This document shows positions 30,701 to 39,546 of a DNA stretch of 64,000 nucleotides, in pieces. The stretch covers positions 124,001-188,000 of the forward strand of contig NZ_JASAMB010000011.1 in assembly GCF_029948125.1 (NCBI RefSeq), given 5' to 3'. The stretch's first letter is position 1. Each line of letters starts with the position of its first letter. The stretch comes from Catellatospora sp. KI3 (GTDB lineage Bacteria > Actinomycetota > Actinomycetes > Mycobacteriales > Micromonosporaceae). A program made the translations under genes and the position numbers. The notes below the pieces were generated by a model, which saw only the letters and a program-made list of their open reading frames with translations, was not told the DNA's origin and did no database searches.

Positions 30701-32711
30701 GTGGACCACGCGCACCGACGCCCCGCGCACCGGGCTGCCGCACCCGCACGACGGCCAGGCGATGCGGCCCTACACCGAGACCTACACCTACGACGAGGCC
30801 GGGAACCTGACCTCGCTGATCCACCGGGCCTCCGGCGGGGACTGGACGCGCACGTTCGAGCACGGCCACGCGAGCCTGCTCGACCCGGCCGCCGACGGCA
30901 ACCGGCTGTCGGCCACGGTCACCGGCGGGCGGCCGCCCGAGACGTACGCCTACGACCCGCACGGCAACCTGCTGTCCCTGCTCGGCCTCCCGACCCTGGG
31001 CTGGGACCACGCCGACCGGCTGCGCAAGGTGGTCCGCGACGGCGGCGACACGATCTGGTACGCCTACGACGCCAACGGCCAGCGGGTCCGCAAGGTCGTC
31101 GAGCGCCCGGACGGCAGCAGGTCCGCGGAGCGGGTGTACGCGGGCGTGCTCGACGTCTACCGCGAGTACGCCGCCGCGACCGGCGCGGTCACCCTGGAAC
31201 GGCAGACGCTGCAGGTCATGGACGACCGGCGGCGCATCGCGCTGGTCGAGCAGCGCACCGTCGGCGCGGGCGGGGGCGAGCCCCAGCGGCTGCTGCGCTA
31301 CCAGTTCGACAACCACCTCGGCAGCGGCTGCCTCGAACTCGACGACCGCGCCCGCGTCATCTCGTACGAGGAGTTCCATCCGTACGGGTCGACGTCGTAC
31401 CAGGGGGTGCGCAGCGGGCTGGAGGCGCCCAAGCGGTACCGGTACACCGGCAAGGAGCGCGACGAGGAGACCGGGTTCGCCTACCACGGGGCCCGCTACT
31501 ACGCGCCGTGGCTGGGCCGGTGGCTGTCGGCAGACCCGGCCGGGCTGGCCGACGGCGTGAACGTGTACGCGTACGGCCGCGGCAATCCGATCGTGAACTC
31601 CGACCCGACCGGGCACCTGAGCTGGGGGCAGTGGGCCGGCATCGCCGCCGCCGTGGTGGTGGGCACGGTCGTCACCGTGGCCACGGCCGGGCTGGCCGGG
31701 CCGGTGGTCGGCACGGTCGCGGCAGGCATCATCGGCGGCATCGTCGGCGGCGCCGCCGGCGGCGCGGTCGGCGAGATCGTCGAGGCCAAGGTGGACAACC
31801 GGCCCGTCACCGCGGGCAACGTGCTGAAAGCCGCCGCGATCGGCGCCGTCGTCGGCGGGGTGTTCGCGGGTGCGGGCGCCGCCGCCGGGGCGATCGCTAA
31901 GAGCGCCTTCGGCAAGGCCGTCGGCAGCGCCATCGCAGGCAAGGTCGGCTCCACCGTCGTCGGGCAGACCGTGGCCGCGATCGGCAAGCGCATCGCCTCG
32001 TCCGGGGCCGCCAAGGTGGCGCAGAAGGCGCACCAGGCGATCCGGGAACCGGCCGAGCGCCTCGGGCAGAAGATCTCCGAGAAGCTCGGCGTCGGGCCCG
32101 GCGCGAAGATGGCCCTGGAGGCGCAGGAGCGCGCCGCCGCGACCCAGCTGAACGTCCAGGGTGCCGAGGGCGTCACCCGGGAGACCGCGTCGGCGGCGTC
32201 AGGCGACACGTTCAACCACAGCGTCGGCTGGCGCGGTACGCCGCTGGGGCCGGGCGTGACCGGTGCCCAGGTGGAGGCGGGGGCCAACCTGCGCGTCACC
32301 CCGGGCGGCATCAGCGGCCAGTGGGGCGAGGGCGCGTACGCGTTCGGCGGCGAGCTGCCGGCCGGGTCGACCGGGTCGCAGTTCCAGTTCAAGGTGCCGC
32401 CGCAGACGGCCGTCGAGGTCATCACCGTGCCCGGCAGCGCCAAGCCCATCATCCGGCTGGTGCCGCCGCCGGGGCAGACGTCGGTGCCGATCAGCATCAC
32501 CGGCAACAACTTCCCGGCCGGGCAGCTGCAGCAGGGCGCCAAGCTGCTGCCGCCGAAGTTCTACGACCCGCGCAGCTTCTTCGGCTACCCGGGCGTGTCC
32601 GCCGACGTCACCGGCCTGGTCGGCGGCGCATCGGGCTCGCTGGGCGTGGTCGCACCGGACAGCGACGACAAGATCACCCCTACGCCGATGGTCACCGTCG
32701 GCACCTTCTGA
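24720..32711 (+). CDS. Tc toxin TcB-TcC fusion protein (SpvB/RHS) with C-terminal payload
   Basis: 2,663 residues. An SpvB-type N-terminal domain (about 45-330: GSFTVPLPLSPGRDGFGPSL, GFGWGLSVP) is followed by the FG-GAP-like TcB propeller (DLDGDGRADVLITDADVYTW near 535; ADMSGDGLTDLVRVRNGEVS near 590). TcB middle domains and RHS/YD repeats to about 2240 come next. The RHS core YTGKERDEETGFAYHGARYY, GRWLSADPAG ends in PIVNSDPTG (about 2291), which fits the PxxxxDPxG autocleavage pattern. The last ~365 residues are a glycine-zipper hydrophobic stretch plus an unassigned domain, the presumed toxin enclosed in the TcB-TcC cocoon. ATG at 24720 chosen for GGAGGTCAC just ahead; the open frame further upstream is not protein-like. 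Followed after 24 bases by tcA-type genes. Confidence 0.9.
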   Translation: MESKQVGTVPAAPAPREHAAPAGPSLPPLPTAPAISMPKGGGAIRGMGEKFAANPATGTGSFTVPLPLSPGRDGFGPSLALAYDSGHGNGPFGFGWGLSVPSITRKTDKGLPTYTDEDVFLLSDAEDLVPVHDPDADWARTTRTEAGWTVDRFRPRIEGLFARIERWTADSGDVHWRSTTRDNITTVYGLDSASRVHDPADPSRVYSWLICQTWDAKGNAAVWSYLPEDGTGAPVGQVHERHRTGAGRGAHRHLKSVRYGNRVSTLVQPDLSAQDWLFEVVFDYGEHDADRPTPGDTGDWTCRHDPFSSYRPGFEVRQYRLCRRVLMFHHFPDEPGVGRDCLVRSVELTYQGPAGTAAPADAATRGAPLGTFLARATQHGHRREGTGYLTRSLPPVTLGYSQAVLDAPIREADPDSLAGVPAAPEQAGLRWADLDGEGLSGLLAEAPGGWWYKHNLGGGRFDRPVPVATLPSPAGLGTRRLLDLAGDGTQDVVEFGGPTPGFFEREGGGWAAWRPFARLPRVDWNDPNLRFVDLDGDGRADVLITDADVYTWYPAEGEDGFGAARRAYTAPDEDRGPRVVFADRTQQVLLADMSGDGLTDLVRVRNGEVSYWPNLGYGRFGARVVMDGSPLLDHPDLFDHRRVRLADVDGSGVTDLLYLGRDGVTVHLNECGNGFAPARKLTALPVADGALADVAAMDLLGTGTACLVWTSALPADARRPLRYLDLTGGVKPHLLVEMANGTGAVTRVHYTASTAFYLADRLAGRPWVTRLPFPVQVVDRVEVHDLIGRQVFTNRYAYHHGHFDGAEREFRGFGMVEQWDTEGSSATVVAADGLPLVAPPPVYTRTWYHTGCWTEGETVSAQFAHEYWREGDPGEPDAPGQPDDRFAALLLPDTVLAGGVLHPGGARTARTWTTGETREACRALKGSLLRQEVYALDGTAAQDRPYTVSERDYTVELLQPVLPGTRHAVLLAHAREAVTFHYERALYPVAQGAQTVLRADPRVAHELTLAVDGFGNVLRSAAVAYPRRYRAPEPPAGGAALPEHARAALRDEQARVHVNAVEQQLTDPVDSPAAWRGPVGYQVRSYEIGNAVPAAAGAHVTNLFRFDELAALLAAVGDGAHDLPLTDVDGAGAAPGVPWRRLVEHSRLLYRTDDFTAPLPLGKAGVLALPYEAYKLALTDALLDDVYRRERPGGAVEQLVPTDPAARAALLSAEAGYVRGADRVAAGLFPATDPAGLWWSPSGHIGYSPAATDTPAQELAYAKSHFFRPPRFTDPFGNPHSVSYDGYSLLLRQTEDALGNRVTAGVRAPDDTLTGTGLDYRTLLPVLLMDANRNRSAALYDALGLVTAVAAMGKPETAEGDSLTGLVADPPPAQILAHLTDPFADPHALLGDATSRFLYDTGAFARTAADPQPQPSVACTIVRQTHTSELAPGEQSPVRQSLAYTDGLGRAIQSKGQAEAGPVGPDAVYSTRRWTGTGWAILNQKGLAVREYEPFFSTHHRFEYAPVTGVSHVLCHDPLGRVTARLHPHAAYEKVVFDPWRSATWDGNDTVLLDPRTDPDTAGVLGPYLAAVPGWQTWHARRAAGALGTRAQAAAVQTEQHAATPAVAHLDPLGRAFLSVTHNRYTRPDASTAEELHPVRTVFDGDGNRRAVIDPLGRTVVRRRFDLHASVLRVASAEAGETLSVLACDGKALRGWDDRDHAVTRTYDALRRPLAVYTATGGGPRALSELTVYGEHHPQARERNLRTRWHLHLDQAGMVVGERNDFSGSALRATRRLVADHRAEPDWTPVLGLVTAEQVEAVAALTADRFTTVTAYDALDRPTAIASFTATSTVDVPATADTVRLRYNEANLLDRVDVRLRGESDGGGPVWTPFVTDVEYDAKGHRTRIAYGNGARTDYRYDPDTFLLSELVTTRSAGAYPGDWAAPPTPPGGVQNLSYTHDPSGNITDVRDDAQQRVFFNNTVSDPHTAYVFDAAYRLVRATGREHVGQAAEPWTTRTDAPRTGLPHPHDGQAMRPYTETYTYDEAGNLTSLIHRASGGDWTRTFEHGHASLLDPAADGNRLSATVTGGRPPETYAYDPHGNLLSLLGLPTLGWDHADRLRKVVRDGGDTIWYAYDANGQRVRKVVERPDGSRSAERVYAGVLDVYREYAAATGAVTLERQTLQVMDDRRRIALVEQRTVGAGGGEPQRLLRYQFDNHLGSGCLELDDRARVISYEEFHPYGSTSYQGVRSGLEAPKRYRYTGKERDEETGFAYHGARYYAPWLGRWLSADPAGLADGVNVYAYGRGNPIVNSDPTGHLSWGQWAGIAAAVVVGTVVTVATAGLAGPVVGTVAAGIIGGIVGGAAGGAVGEIVEAKVDNRPVTAGNVLKAAAIGAVVGGVFAGAGAAAGAIAKSAFGKAVGSAIAGKVGSTVVGQTVAAIGKRIASSGAAKVAQKAHQAIREPAERLGQKISEKLGVGPGAKMALEAQERAAATQLNVQGAEGVTRETASAASGDTFNHSVGWRGTPLGPGVTGAQVEAGANLRVTPGGISGQWGEGAYAFGGELPAGSTGSQFQFKVPPQTAVEVITVPGSAKPIIRLVPPPGQTSVPISITGNNFPAGQLQQGAKLLPPKFYDPRSFFGYPGVSADVTGLVGGASGSLGVVAPDSDDKITPTPMVTVGTF

Positions 32712-32735
32712 CCGAAACCGAGCACGGGAGCTTCG

Positions 32736-35700
32736 ATGGACCACCAGCAGGGCAGCGGCCCCGACGACGCCGCGCGGGCGCGCGCCCAGCGGATCCCCGA
32801 GCACGAACCGACCGTCGTGCTCGGGGAGGAGCCGACCCTGATGCTGCCCCTGCAGCCGGACATCGTGCGGACGACCACGGTGCCGCCGGTCGGCGCGGTG
32901 CGCGTGCCGCCCGTGCGCGAGGGCGCGCAGATCCCGCCGAAGGTGCCCGCCCAGCCCTCGGGCAGGGGTGAGGAGCCCGGCTCGTACCGGGTGTACGGCA
33001 CGGTCACCACCGACGAGCAGCGGGCGCTGCCCGGCGTACGGGTGCTGGTCTACGGCGTCGCCGTCGGCCGCGACACCGTCCTGGCCGAGGCGGTCACCGA
33101 CCGGCGCGGCGACTACGCCGCCGGGTTCGAGCCGGCGCTGCGCGCCGGAGACGCCCCGGACGTACTGGTCCGCGTGCTGCCCGCCAAGGGCGACACGGTG
33201 CTGGCCGCCTCGGACGTGCGCTACAACATCGGTGCGGAGCTGCGCGTCGACGTGACCGTCGCCGCCGCCGCTCTCGGCCGCGCCGACGAGCACGGCCGCC
33301 TCACCAGCGTCCTGGACGCGCACCTGGCCGGGCTCGACCTGTCCGAGCTGCGCGAGGACGACGAGCGCACCGACCTGACCTACCTGGCGAACAAGACCGG
33401 GTGGGACGCGCGCCTGGTCGCGATGGCCTCGACCGCGCAGCGGCTCAGCCGCGGCACCGAGGTGCCCGCCCCGCTGTACTACGCGCTGTTCCGGGCCGGG
33501 GTGCCCACCACCGGCGCGGCCGTCGGGCGGCTGTCGGAGCGGCAGCTGACCGGCGTGTGGGAGCAGGCCGCCCGGACCGGCGTGATCGAACCGGAACTGG
33601 CCCGGATGATCCCCGACGCCGTCGGCCGCATCCGCGACCTGGGCGCGCGCGAGCTGCTCGACGACGACTCCTACCCCGGCCCGTCCACGCTGGCCGAGCT
33701 GCTGCGGGTGTCCGGGCTGGAGGGTGAGCAGCAGCTCGCCTACGCCCGGCTGCTGCAGGAGCACCAGTCGTCGCCGAAGGCGTTCTGGCGGCAGGCCGCC
33801 GAGGTGTTCGGCAAGGACACCGCGGCCCGGCTGCGGGTCGACAGCCAGCTCGCCGACCTGACCGTGAACAACGCCGAGCTGGTCGCCCGGGTGCGCGAGA
33901 CGGTCGCCCCGTCGTCGACGGCCGACCTGGTCCAGGCCGGGCTGTACCGGGCCGAGGGCTGGGCGAAGGTCGCGGGCAAGGACCTGGCGGTGCCCGAGGG
34001 CATCCCGGGCGGCGACGCCGCCGCCAGGCGCGCCAACTACCTGGACCTGCTCGCGGGCCAGGTGCGGCTCAGCCACCCCACCGCCGTAGTGGCCGACCTG
34101 GTCCGGCGCGAGGAGATCCCAGTCCCCGAGCGGGCGCGCGGGGGCGTGCAGGAGTTCCTGGCCGCCAACGCGGGCGCCTTCGAGATCGGCGTCCACCCGG
34201 TCGACGGCTGGCTCGCCCGGACCGGCACCCGGGTCGAGGAGCCGGTGCGCGACGGGCTGCGCACGCTGCAGCGGGTCTACCAGATCAGCCCGTCCGACGA
34301 GGCCATGGCGCACCTGCTGCGCAACGACATCGACGCCGCCTACACCGTCACGCAGTACGACGAGGGCGAGTTCGTCGACGCGTTCGCCGAAGGGGTGGGC
34401 GGGGCGCGGGCCGCGAAGCTGGTCTACGCCAAGGCGCAGCAGGTCCGCCACGCGGTGCTCAACGTGACCACGCAGTACCTCTCCTGGCAGAGCAGCGCCG
34501 CGCTGACCGTGCTGCCGACCTCCTCGGCGCCGGAGACCGCCGTCACCGCGTTCGCCGCCGTGGCGGCCGCCCCGCCGGACCCGAACGCCGCCGACCTGAT
34601 CGTGCAGCCGACGCTGGAGCAGCTGTTCGGCGAGATGGACTTCTGCTCCTGCGACCACTGCCGCTCGGTGCTCAGCCCCGCGGCGTACCTGGTGGACCTG
34701 CTGCAGTTCCTGGACCTGCGCCGCTACAACGCGGCCGGGGTCGAGCTGCCGAAGAACTACACCGGGGACAACCCGCTCGACGTGCTGCTCTCGCGCCGCC
34801 CGGACCTGGCCGAGATCGACCTGACCTGTGAGAACACCAACACGGCGCTGCCGTACATCGATCTGGTGAACGAGGTGCTGGAGCACTACGCCGTCGCCGG
34901 GTCGCTGACCGGGTTCACCGGGTTCAACATCGACGCCGACACCACCACCCCGCAGCTGCTGGCCGCACCGCGGCACCTGGACGAGGCGGCGTACGCCCCG
35001 CTCAAGGACGCGGTGTTCCCGATGACCATGCCGTTCCACCGGCCCCTGGCGGCGCTGCGGCGGCACCTGACCGCGTTCGAGACGCCGCTGCACCAGGCGA
35101 TGGCGTCGCTGCGCCGGTCCGAGGCGCTGACCCCGCCCGGCGGCAGCCCGGCGGGCGCCTACGGGTGGCGCGACATCCTGATCGAGCGGCTGGGCCTGAC
35201 CCGCAGGGCGTACCAGGTGCTCACCGACGGGTCGCTGAGCCTGTCCGATCTGTACGGCTCGACCGCCACCGGCGCCGCGCTGATCGCCGAGCTGAGCAAC
35301 GCCAAGACGCTGTCCCGGCGGCTCGACCTGACCTACCAGGAGCTCATCGACCTGCTGCGCACCGACGCGGTCAACCCGGCCGCCCGGCTGCTGCCGTACG
35401 TGGAGGCGCTGCACGTCGGGTTCGGCGCGATCGAGGCGCTGCACGGCGGCACCATGACCCCGGCCGCGTTCACCGCGCTGCTGCCCGACGACCTCGACGC
35501 GGCCGACTACGGCGGGAACGTGCCCGGCTGGGTGCAGGCCAACCACGCCGAGATCATGTCGCTGCTGGTGCTGGTCGACCCCGACGGCGGCACCGACTCC
35601 TGCGCATTCGACCAGCTGGAGGTGCGCCACGCCCCGGCCGACATGGCCACCAACCGGATGACCGAACCGGACCTGCACCGGCTGCACCGGTTCGTGCGGC

Positions 35701-38700
35701 TGCGCCGGGCACTGGGCTGGACCGCCGCCCAGACCGACAAGGCGTACGCGGCGCTGTACCCGGCCGCCCAGCTGCCGCTGCCCGCCGACGCGCCCGCCGC
35801 CGCGCTGGCGAAGCTGGACCAGGGCTGGGCCACGCTGCTGGAACGGCTCGCACACGTGGTGGCGCTGTCGGCCGAGCTGCCCGCCGCGCCGAAGAAGGAG
35901 CTGACCAAGCTGCTGGCCTGCGTCGCCCCCATCGGCACCCGGGGCGCGGACTCGCTGTACCGGCAGCTGTTCCTCAGCCCCGGCATCCTCAACCTGGACC
36001 CGGCGTTCAAGCCCGGCCCGACCGGCGCGGTGCTCACCGACGCGACCGCGAAGCTGGCCGACCACGCCGTGGGCGTCACCGCCGCCGTCGGCGTCACGCC
36101 GGGGGAGTACGCGGCGATCACGGCCGCGCTCGGCTACACCGCCGCCACCCCGCTGACGCTGGACACGGTGTCGGCGGTGTACCGGTACGCCTACCTGGCC
36201 CGCAAGCTGAAGCTCAGCATCGCCGAGCTGGTGACCCTGCGCGACCTGTCCGGCATCGACCCGTTCGGCCCGCTGACCGCGGTCGACCCGCCGCTGCCCC
36301 GGTTCGTCGCGCTGGCCCGGCTGGTCGCCGAGGCGGGCGTGAAGCTGCCCCGGCTGGCGTACTTCCTGCGGCACGAGGACCCGACCGGCAAGTCGTCGCC
36401 GACCCCGGCCGACGTGCTCGCCTTCGCCCGGCGGCTGCGCGCCGACCTCAGCCAGGTCGAGCGGGACCACGCCGTGGGCGAGGACCCGACCGGCGAGGTC
36501 GCCAAGTCGAAGTTCGCCCTGGTGTACGGCGCCCCGACGGCCGACACGTTCTTCGGGCTGCTCACCGGCGCGGCGGCGGTGTCGGTGCCGTACGACAACG
36601 GCGGTGACCTGCCCGCCGCCACGACGGCACTGGCCCCCGCGCTGTCCTACGACGACTTCGCCAAGACGCTCACATACCGCGGCCTGATGACCGACGCCGC
36701 GCACACCGCGCTGCTGGCCGCGCCGGGCCTGCCCGCCGGGTTCGACGCGGCCGCCACCGCCCTGCGCGACGCCACCCGCGCCGGGTACGCGACGTTCTTT
36801 GCCCGCTACCCGGACCTGCGCCCGCTCTACGACACGTTCGCCGACGCGACCACCGCGCTGCCCGACCGGTTCGCGGCGCTGACCGCCTCGTTCCTGCCCA
36901 CGCTGCGGCGGGAGCTGAAGCTGCGCCAGGTCCGGCAGACGATCGCCACGCTGGCCGAGACCACCCCGGCCGCCGCCCGCGCCCTGCTGGAGGACGCGGC
37001 GCTGCTGCACGGCGCCGCCGGCACCGGCCCGGCCGTGGACGACCTGCTCGGCGTCGAGCAGCCCGGCACCGCGGCCGCGCTGGCGCCGGGCACGCACCGC
37101 TGGCACCTGGACCCGCCCGCGTCCGGCTTCTACCACCTGCTGGTGCAGACCGCGGGCACGGTCACGCTGACCGTCGGCGGGGCGCCGGTGGCGGTCACCC
37201 AGACCGCCGGGGTGTGGCGCAACACCCAGCCGATCGAGCTGACCGCGGGCCTGCTCACCGAGGTCGCGGTCACCGTCGCCTCGGCCGACCCGACGGTACG
37301 GGCCACCGTCCGCTGGGAGAGCCCCGGCCTGGCCCGCGACGTCATCCCCGGCCCGGCCCTGTTCCCGGCCGCGCAGCTGGACCGGTTCTCCCGCACCTAC
37401 CTGCGCCTGCTGAAGGTGTTCGGGCTGGCCGAGCTGCTGCGGCTGAGCCCCGCCGAGCTGCGCCACTTCGCCCTGGCGGGCGGCCCGAGCTGGCTGCCGG
37501 ACGTGCCGGTGGCCGTGCAGTCCGGCCCGGCCGGGCTGGCCGCCGCACAGGCCCTGTTCCCGGCCGTGCGGCGGGTGCTGGTGTTCGGTGCCCTGCGCAC
37601 CGAGCTGAAGGTGCGCGACGACTCGCTGGTCAGCGTGCTCGCCGACCCGGGCGTGACGGCCGCCGACGGCACGCTGCTGCGTACCCGGGTGACCGGCTGG
37701 GACGAGGGGGCGCTGGCGGCGGTGCTGACGCATCTGGGCCTGACCACCGCGTCGCTGTCGGACGTGGCCGCGTTCGCGCGGGTGCGGGAGGTGTTCGCGA
37801 CCGCCGCGGCGCTGCGGCTGCCGCCCCAGCCGCTGCTGGCCGCGATCACCAACGAGCCCACCGGCCAGCACGTGCGCGACCTGCAGGGCGCCCTGCGCGC
37901 CCAGTACGACGACGCCGCCTGGTACGAGGTGCTGCGCCCCATCAACGACGACCTGCGCGACCAGCAGCGCGACGCGCTGGTGGCGCTGATCCTGGACCGG
38001 ATGCGCCGGTCGCCGCTGACCGACCACATCGACACCCCGGACCGGCTGTTCGAGTTCTTCCTGCTCGACGTCGAGATGGAGCCGTGCATGCAGACCTCGC
38101 GGATCCGGCTGGCGCTGTCGGCGGTGCAGCTGTTCGTGCAGCGCTGCCTGCTGAACCTGGAGAGCCGGGTCGCGGTCTCGTCGATCAAGGCCAAGCGCTG
38201 GGACTGGATGAAGCGATACCGGGTGTGGGAGGCCAACCGCAAGGTCTACCTGTGGCCGGAGAACTGGCTCGACCCGGTGCTGCGCGACGACAAGTCGCCG
38301 TTCTTCAAGGAGCTGGAGAGCGAGCTGCTGCAGTCCGACCTGACCGAGGAGACCGCCGCCGAGTCGCTGCACCACTACCTGGAGAAGCTCGGCGAGGTCG
38401 CCCGCCTGGAGATCGTCGGCATGTACGTCGAGGAGGCCGAGTCCGGCACCCGCGCCGACGACGTCGTGCACGTCATCGGCCGCACCGCCGGGACCCGGCG
38501 CAAGTACTTCTACCGCCGCCAGGCCAACCTCACCTGGTCGGCGTGGGAGCGCATCGGCCTGGACATCGAGGACGCCCCGGTGCTGCCGGTGGTCTGGCAG
38601 GGCCGGCTGCTGCTGTTCTGGACCTCGGTCGCCCAGCGGCAGGTGGAGCAGGCCGCGCCGTCGACGGCCGCACCGGCCACCACGCTGGCCGACATGCCGG

Positions 38701-39536
38701 TGAGCACCCTGGTCACCGTCGCCAAGACGCCGGTCGGCGCGCAGCTCTACTGGAGTGAGTACTGGGGCGGCAAGTGGCAGGCGCCGCGCAGCTCGAACCC
38801 GGAGGAGCCGCTGTCGCTGGGCACCCACCCGGCCGGGCTGTTCGACCGGGCCAAGCTCGAACTCAGCTCCTGGGAGAAGGGCGGCTCGCTGCTGGTGCGG
38901 GTGCACTACGACAGCAGCTGGGGCGGCTACTTCAAGCTCTACCAGCCGCGGAGCATGCCGGTACGCAGCAGCGAGGACCCCGAGCCGCTGACCACGAGCG
39001 ACTACCTGATGGACTACGTGCTGCGCCAGCGGGAGGTCAAGGTCGTCTCCGGCAGATTGAAGGCGTCCTACTGGGATCCGATGCACCTGTCCAAGGGGTA
39101 CGACTCCGACGAGCACACGGTGCTGAACCGCTCGCCGCTGGCGGGCGTGGTGCAGCCGATGCAGCACGGCATGACCGAGCCGTACCAGGCGCCGTTCTTC
39201 GTACAGGACCGCCGGCACGTGTTCTACGTGACGCCGCAGGAGTCGTGGGTGCCGCTGGAGAAGAAGGCCCCGCACGGCCGGTTCGAGCGGCCGGACCGGT
39301 TCCGCGAGATCCCGAACCTCAAGCTCAAGCCCGACCCGCGCTACGAGGTGATCCCGGAGTTCACCCTGCCCCGGCCGCCGGAGCCGCTGGAGGGGCCGCT
39401 GAAGCTGCGCACCGACGTGCTGCAGGAGCACACCATCCGCACCGGCCTGCTGGACAAGTCCACCGTCATGTTCAACGGCCGCGCCGTCGGCGCCGCCAAC
39501 TCCATCGGCGCCCAGCAGGCGCCCGGGCTGCGCTGA
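32736..39536 (+). CDS. Tc toxin TcA component, N-terminal subunit
   Basis: 2,266 residues. A proline-rich tail (1-80) leads to a transthyretin/carboxypeptidase-regulatory-like domain at about 88-180 (YRVYGTVTTDEQRALPGVRV, DRRGDYAAGF). Alpha-helical shell segments follow, with the VRP1 region DFCSCDHCRSVLSPAAYLVD at about 634-653 and NPLDVLLSRRPDLAEIDLTC. A PA14-like beta domain lies near 1455-1540 (TVTLTVGGAPVAVT). The neuraminidase-like region is at about 1820-1960 (KRYRVWEANRKVYLWPENWL, VLPVVWQGRLLLFWTS). TcA forms the pentameric bell-shaped translocation channel. This is the larger part of a split TcA; the remainder is the next gene. GGGAG precedes the ATG. Confidence 0.87.
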   Translation: MDHQQGSGPDDAARARAQRIPEHEPTVVLGEEPTLMLPLQPDIVRTTTVPPVGAVRVPPVREGAQIPPKVPAQPSGRGEEPGSYRVYGTVTTDEQRALPGVRVLVYGVAVGRDTVLAEAVTDRRGDYAAGFEPALRAGDAPDVLVRVLPAKGDTVLAASDVRYNIGAELRVDVTVAAAALGRADEHGRLTSVLDAHLAGLDLSELREDDERTDLTYLANKTGWDARLVAMASTAQRLSRGTEVPAPLYYALFRAGVPTTGAAVGRLSERQLTGVWEQAARTGVIEPELARMIPDAVGRIRDLGARELLDDDSYPGPSTLAELLRVSGLEGEQQLAYARLLQEHQSSPKAFWRQAAEVFGKDTAARLRVDSQLADLTVNNAELVARVRETVAPSSTADLVQAGLYRAEGWAKVAGKDLAVPEGIPGGDAAARRANYLDLLAGQVRLSHPTAVVADLVRREEIPVPERARGGVQEFLAANAGAFEIGVHPVDGWLARTGTRVEEPVRDGLRTLQRVYQISPSDEAMAHLLRNDIDAAYTVTQYDEGEFVDAFAEGVGGARAAKLVYAKAQQVRHAVLNVTTQYLSWQSSAALTVLPTSSAPETAVTAFAAVAAAPPDPNAADLIVQPTLEQLFGEMDFCSCDHCRSVLSPAAYLVDLLQFLDLRRYNAAGVELPKNYTGDNPLDVLLSRRPDLAEIDLTCENTNTALPYIDLVNEVLEHYAVAGSLTGFTGFNIDADTTTPQLLAAPRHLDEAAYAPLKDAVFPMTMPFHRPLAALRRHLTAFETPLHQAMASLRRSEALTPPGGSPAGAYGWRDILIERLGLTRRAYQVLTDGSLSLSDLYGSTATGAALIAELSNAKTLSRRLDLTYQELIDLLRTDAVNPAARLLPYVEALHVGFGAIEALHGGTMTPAAFTALLPDDLDAADYGGNVPGWVQANHAEIMSLLVLVDPDGGTDSCAFDQLEVRHAPADMATNRMTEPDLHRLHRFVRLRRALGWTAAQTDKAYAALYPAAQLPLPADAPAAALAKLDQGWATLLERLAHVVALSAELPAAPKKELTKLLACVAPIGTRGADSLYRQLFLSPGILNLDPAFKPGPTGAVLTDATAKLADHAVGVTAAVGVTPGEYAAITAALGYTAATPLTLDTVSAVYRYAYLARKLKLSIAELVTLRDLSGIDPFGPLTAVDPPLPRFVALARLVAEAGVKLPRLAYFLRHEDPTGKSSPTPADVLAFARRLRADLSQVERDHAVGEDPTGEVAKSKFALVYGAPTADTFFGLLTGAAAVSVPYDNGGDLPAATTALAPALSYDDFAKTLTYRGLMTDAAHTALLAAPGLPAGFDAAATALRDATRAGYATFFARYPDLRPLYDTFADATTALPDRFAALTASFLPTLRRELKLRQVRQTIATLAETTPAAARALLEDAALLHGAAGTGPAVDDLLGVEQPGTAAALAPGTHRWHLDPPASGFYHLLVQTAGTVTLTVGGAPVAVTQTAGVWRNTQPIELTAGLLTEVAVTVASADPTVRATVRWESPGLARDVIPGPALFPAAQLDRFSRTYLRLLKVFGLAELLRLSPAELRHFALAGGPSWLPDVPVAVQSGPAGLAAAQALFPAVRRVLVFGALRTELKVRDDSLVSVLADPGVTAADGTLLRTRVTGWDEGALAAVLTHLGLTTASLSDVAAFARVREVFATAAALRLPPQPLLAAITNEPTGQHVRDLQGALRAQYDDAAWYEVLRPINDDLRDQQRDALVALILDRMRRSPLTDHIDTPDRLFEFFLLDVEMEPCMQTSRIRLALSAVQLFVQRCLLNLESRVAVSSIKAKRWDWMKRYRVWEANRKVYLWPENWLDPVLRDDKSPFFKELESELLQSDLTEETAAESLHHYLEKLGEVARLEIVGMYVEEAESGTRADDVVHVIGRTAGTRRKYFYRRQANLTWSAWERIGLDIEDAPVLPVVWQGRLLLFWTSVAQRQVEQAAPSTAAPATTLADMPVSTLVTVAKTPVGAQLYWSEYWGGKWQAPRSSNPEEPLSLGTHPAGLFDRAKLELSSWEKGGSLLVRVHYDSSWGGYFKLYQPRSMPVRSSEDPEPLTTSDYLMDYVLRQREVKVVSGRLKASYWDPMHLSKGYDSDEHTVLNRSPLAGVVQPMQHGMTEPYQAPFFVQDRRHVFYVTPQESWVPLEKKAPHGRFERPDRFREIPNLKLKPDPRYEVIPEFTLPRPPEPLEGPLKLRTDVLQEHTIRTGLLDKSTVMFNGRAVGAANSIGAQQAPGLR

Positions 39537-39546
39537 GGAGCGGGCG

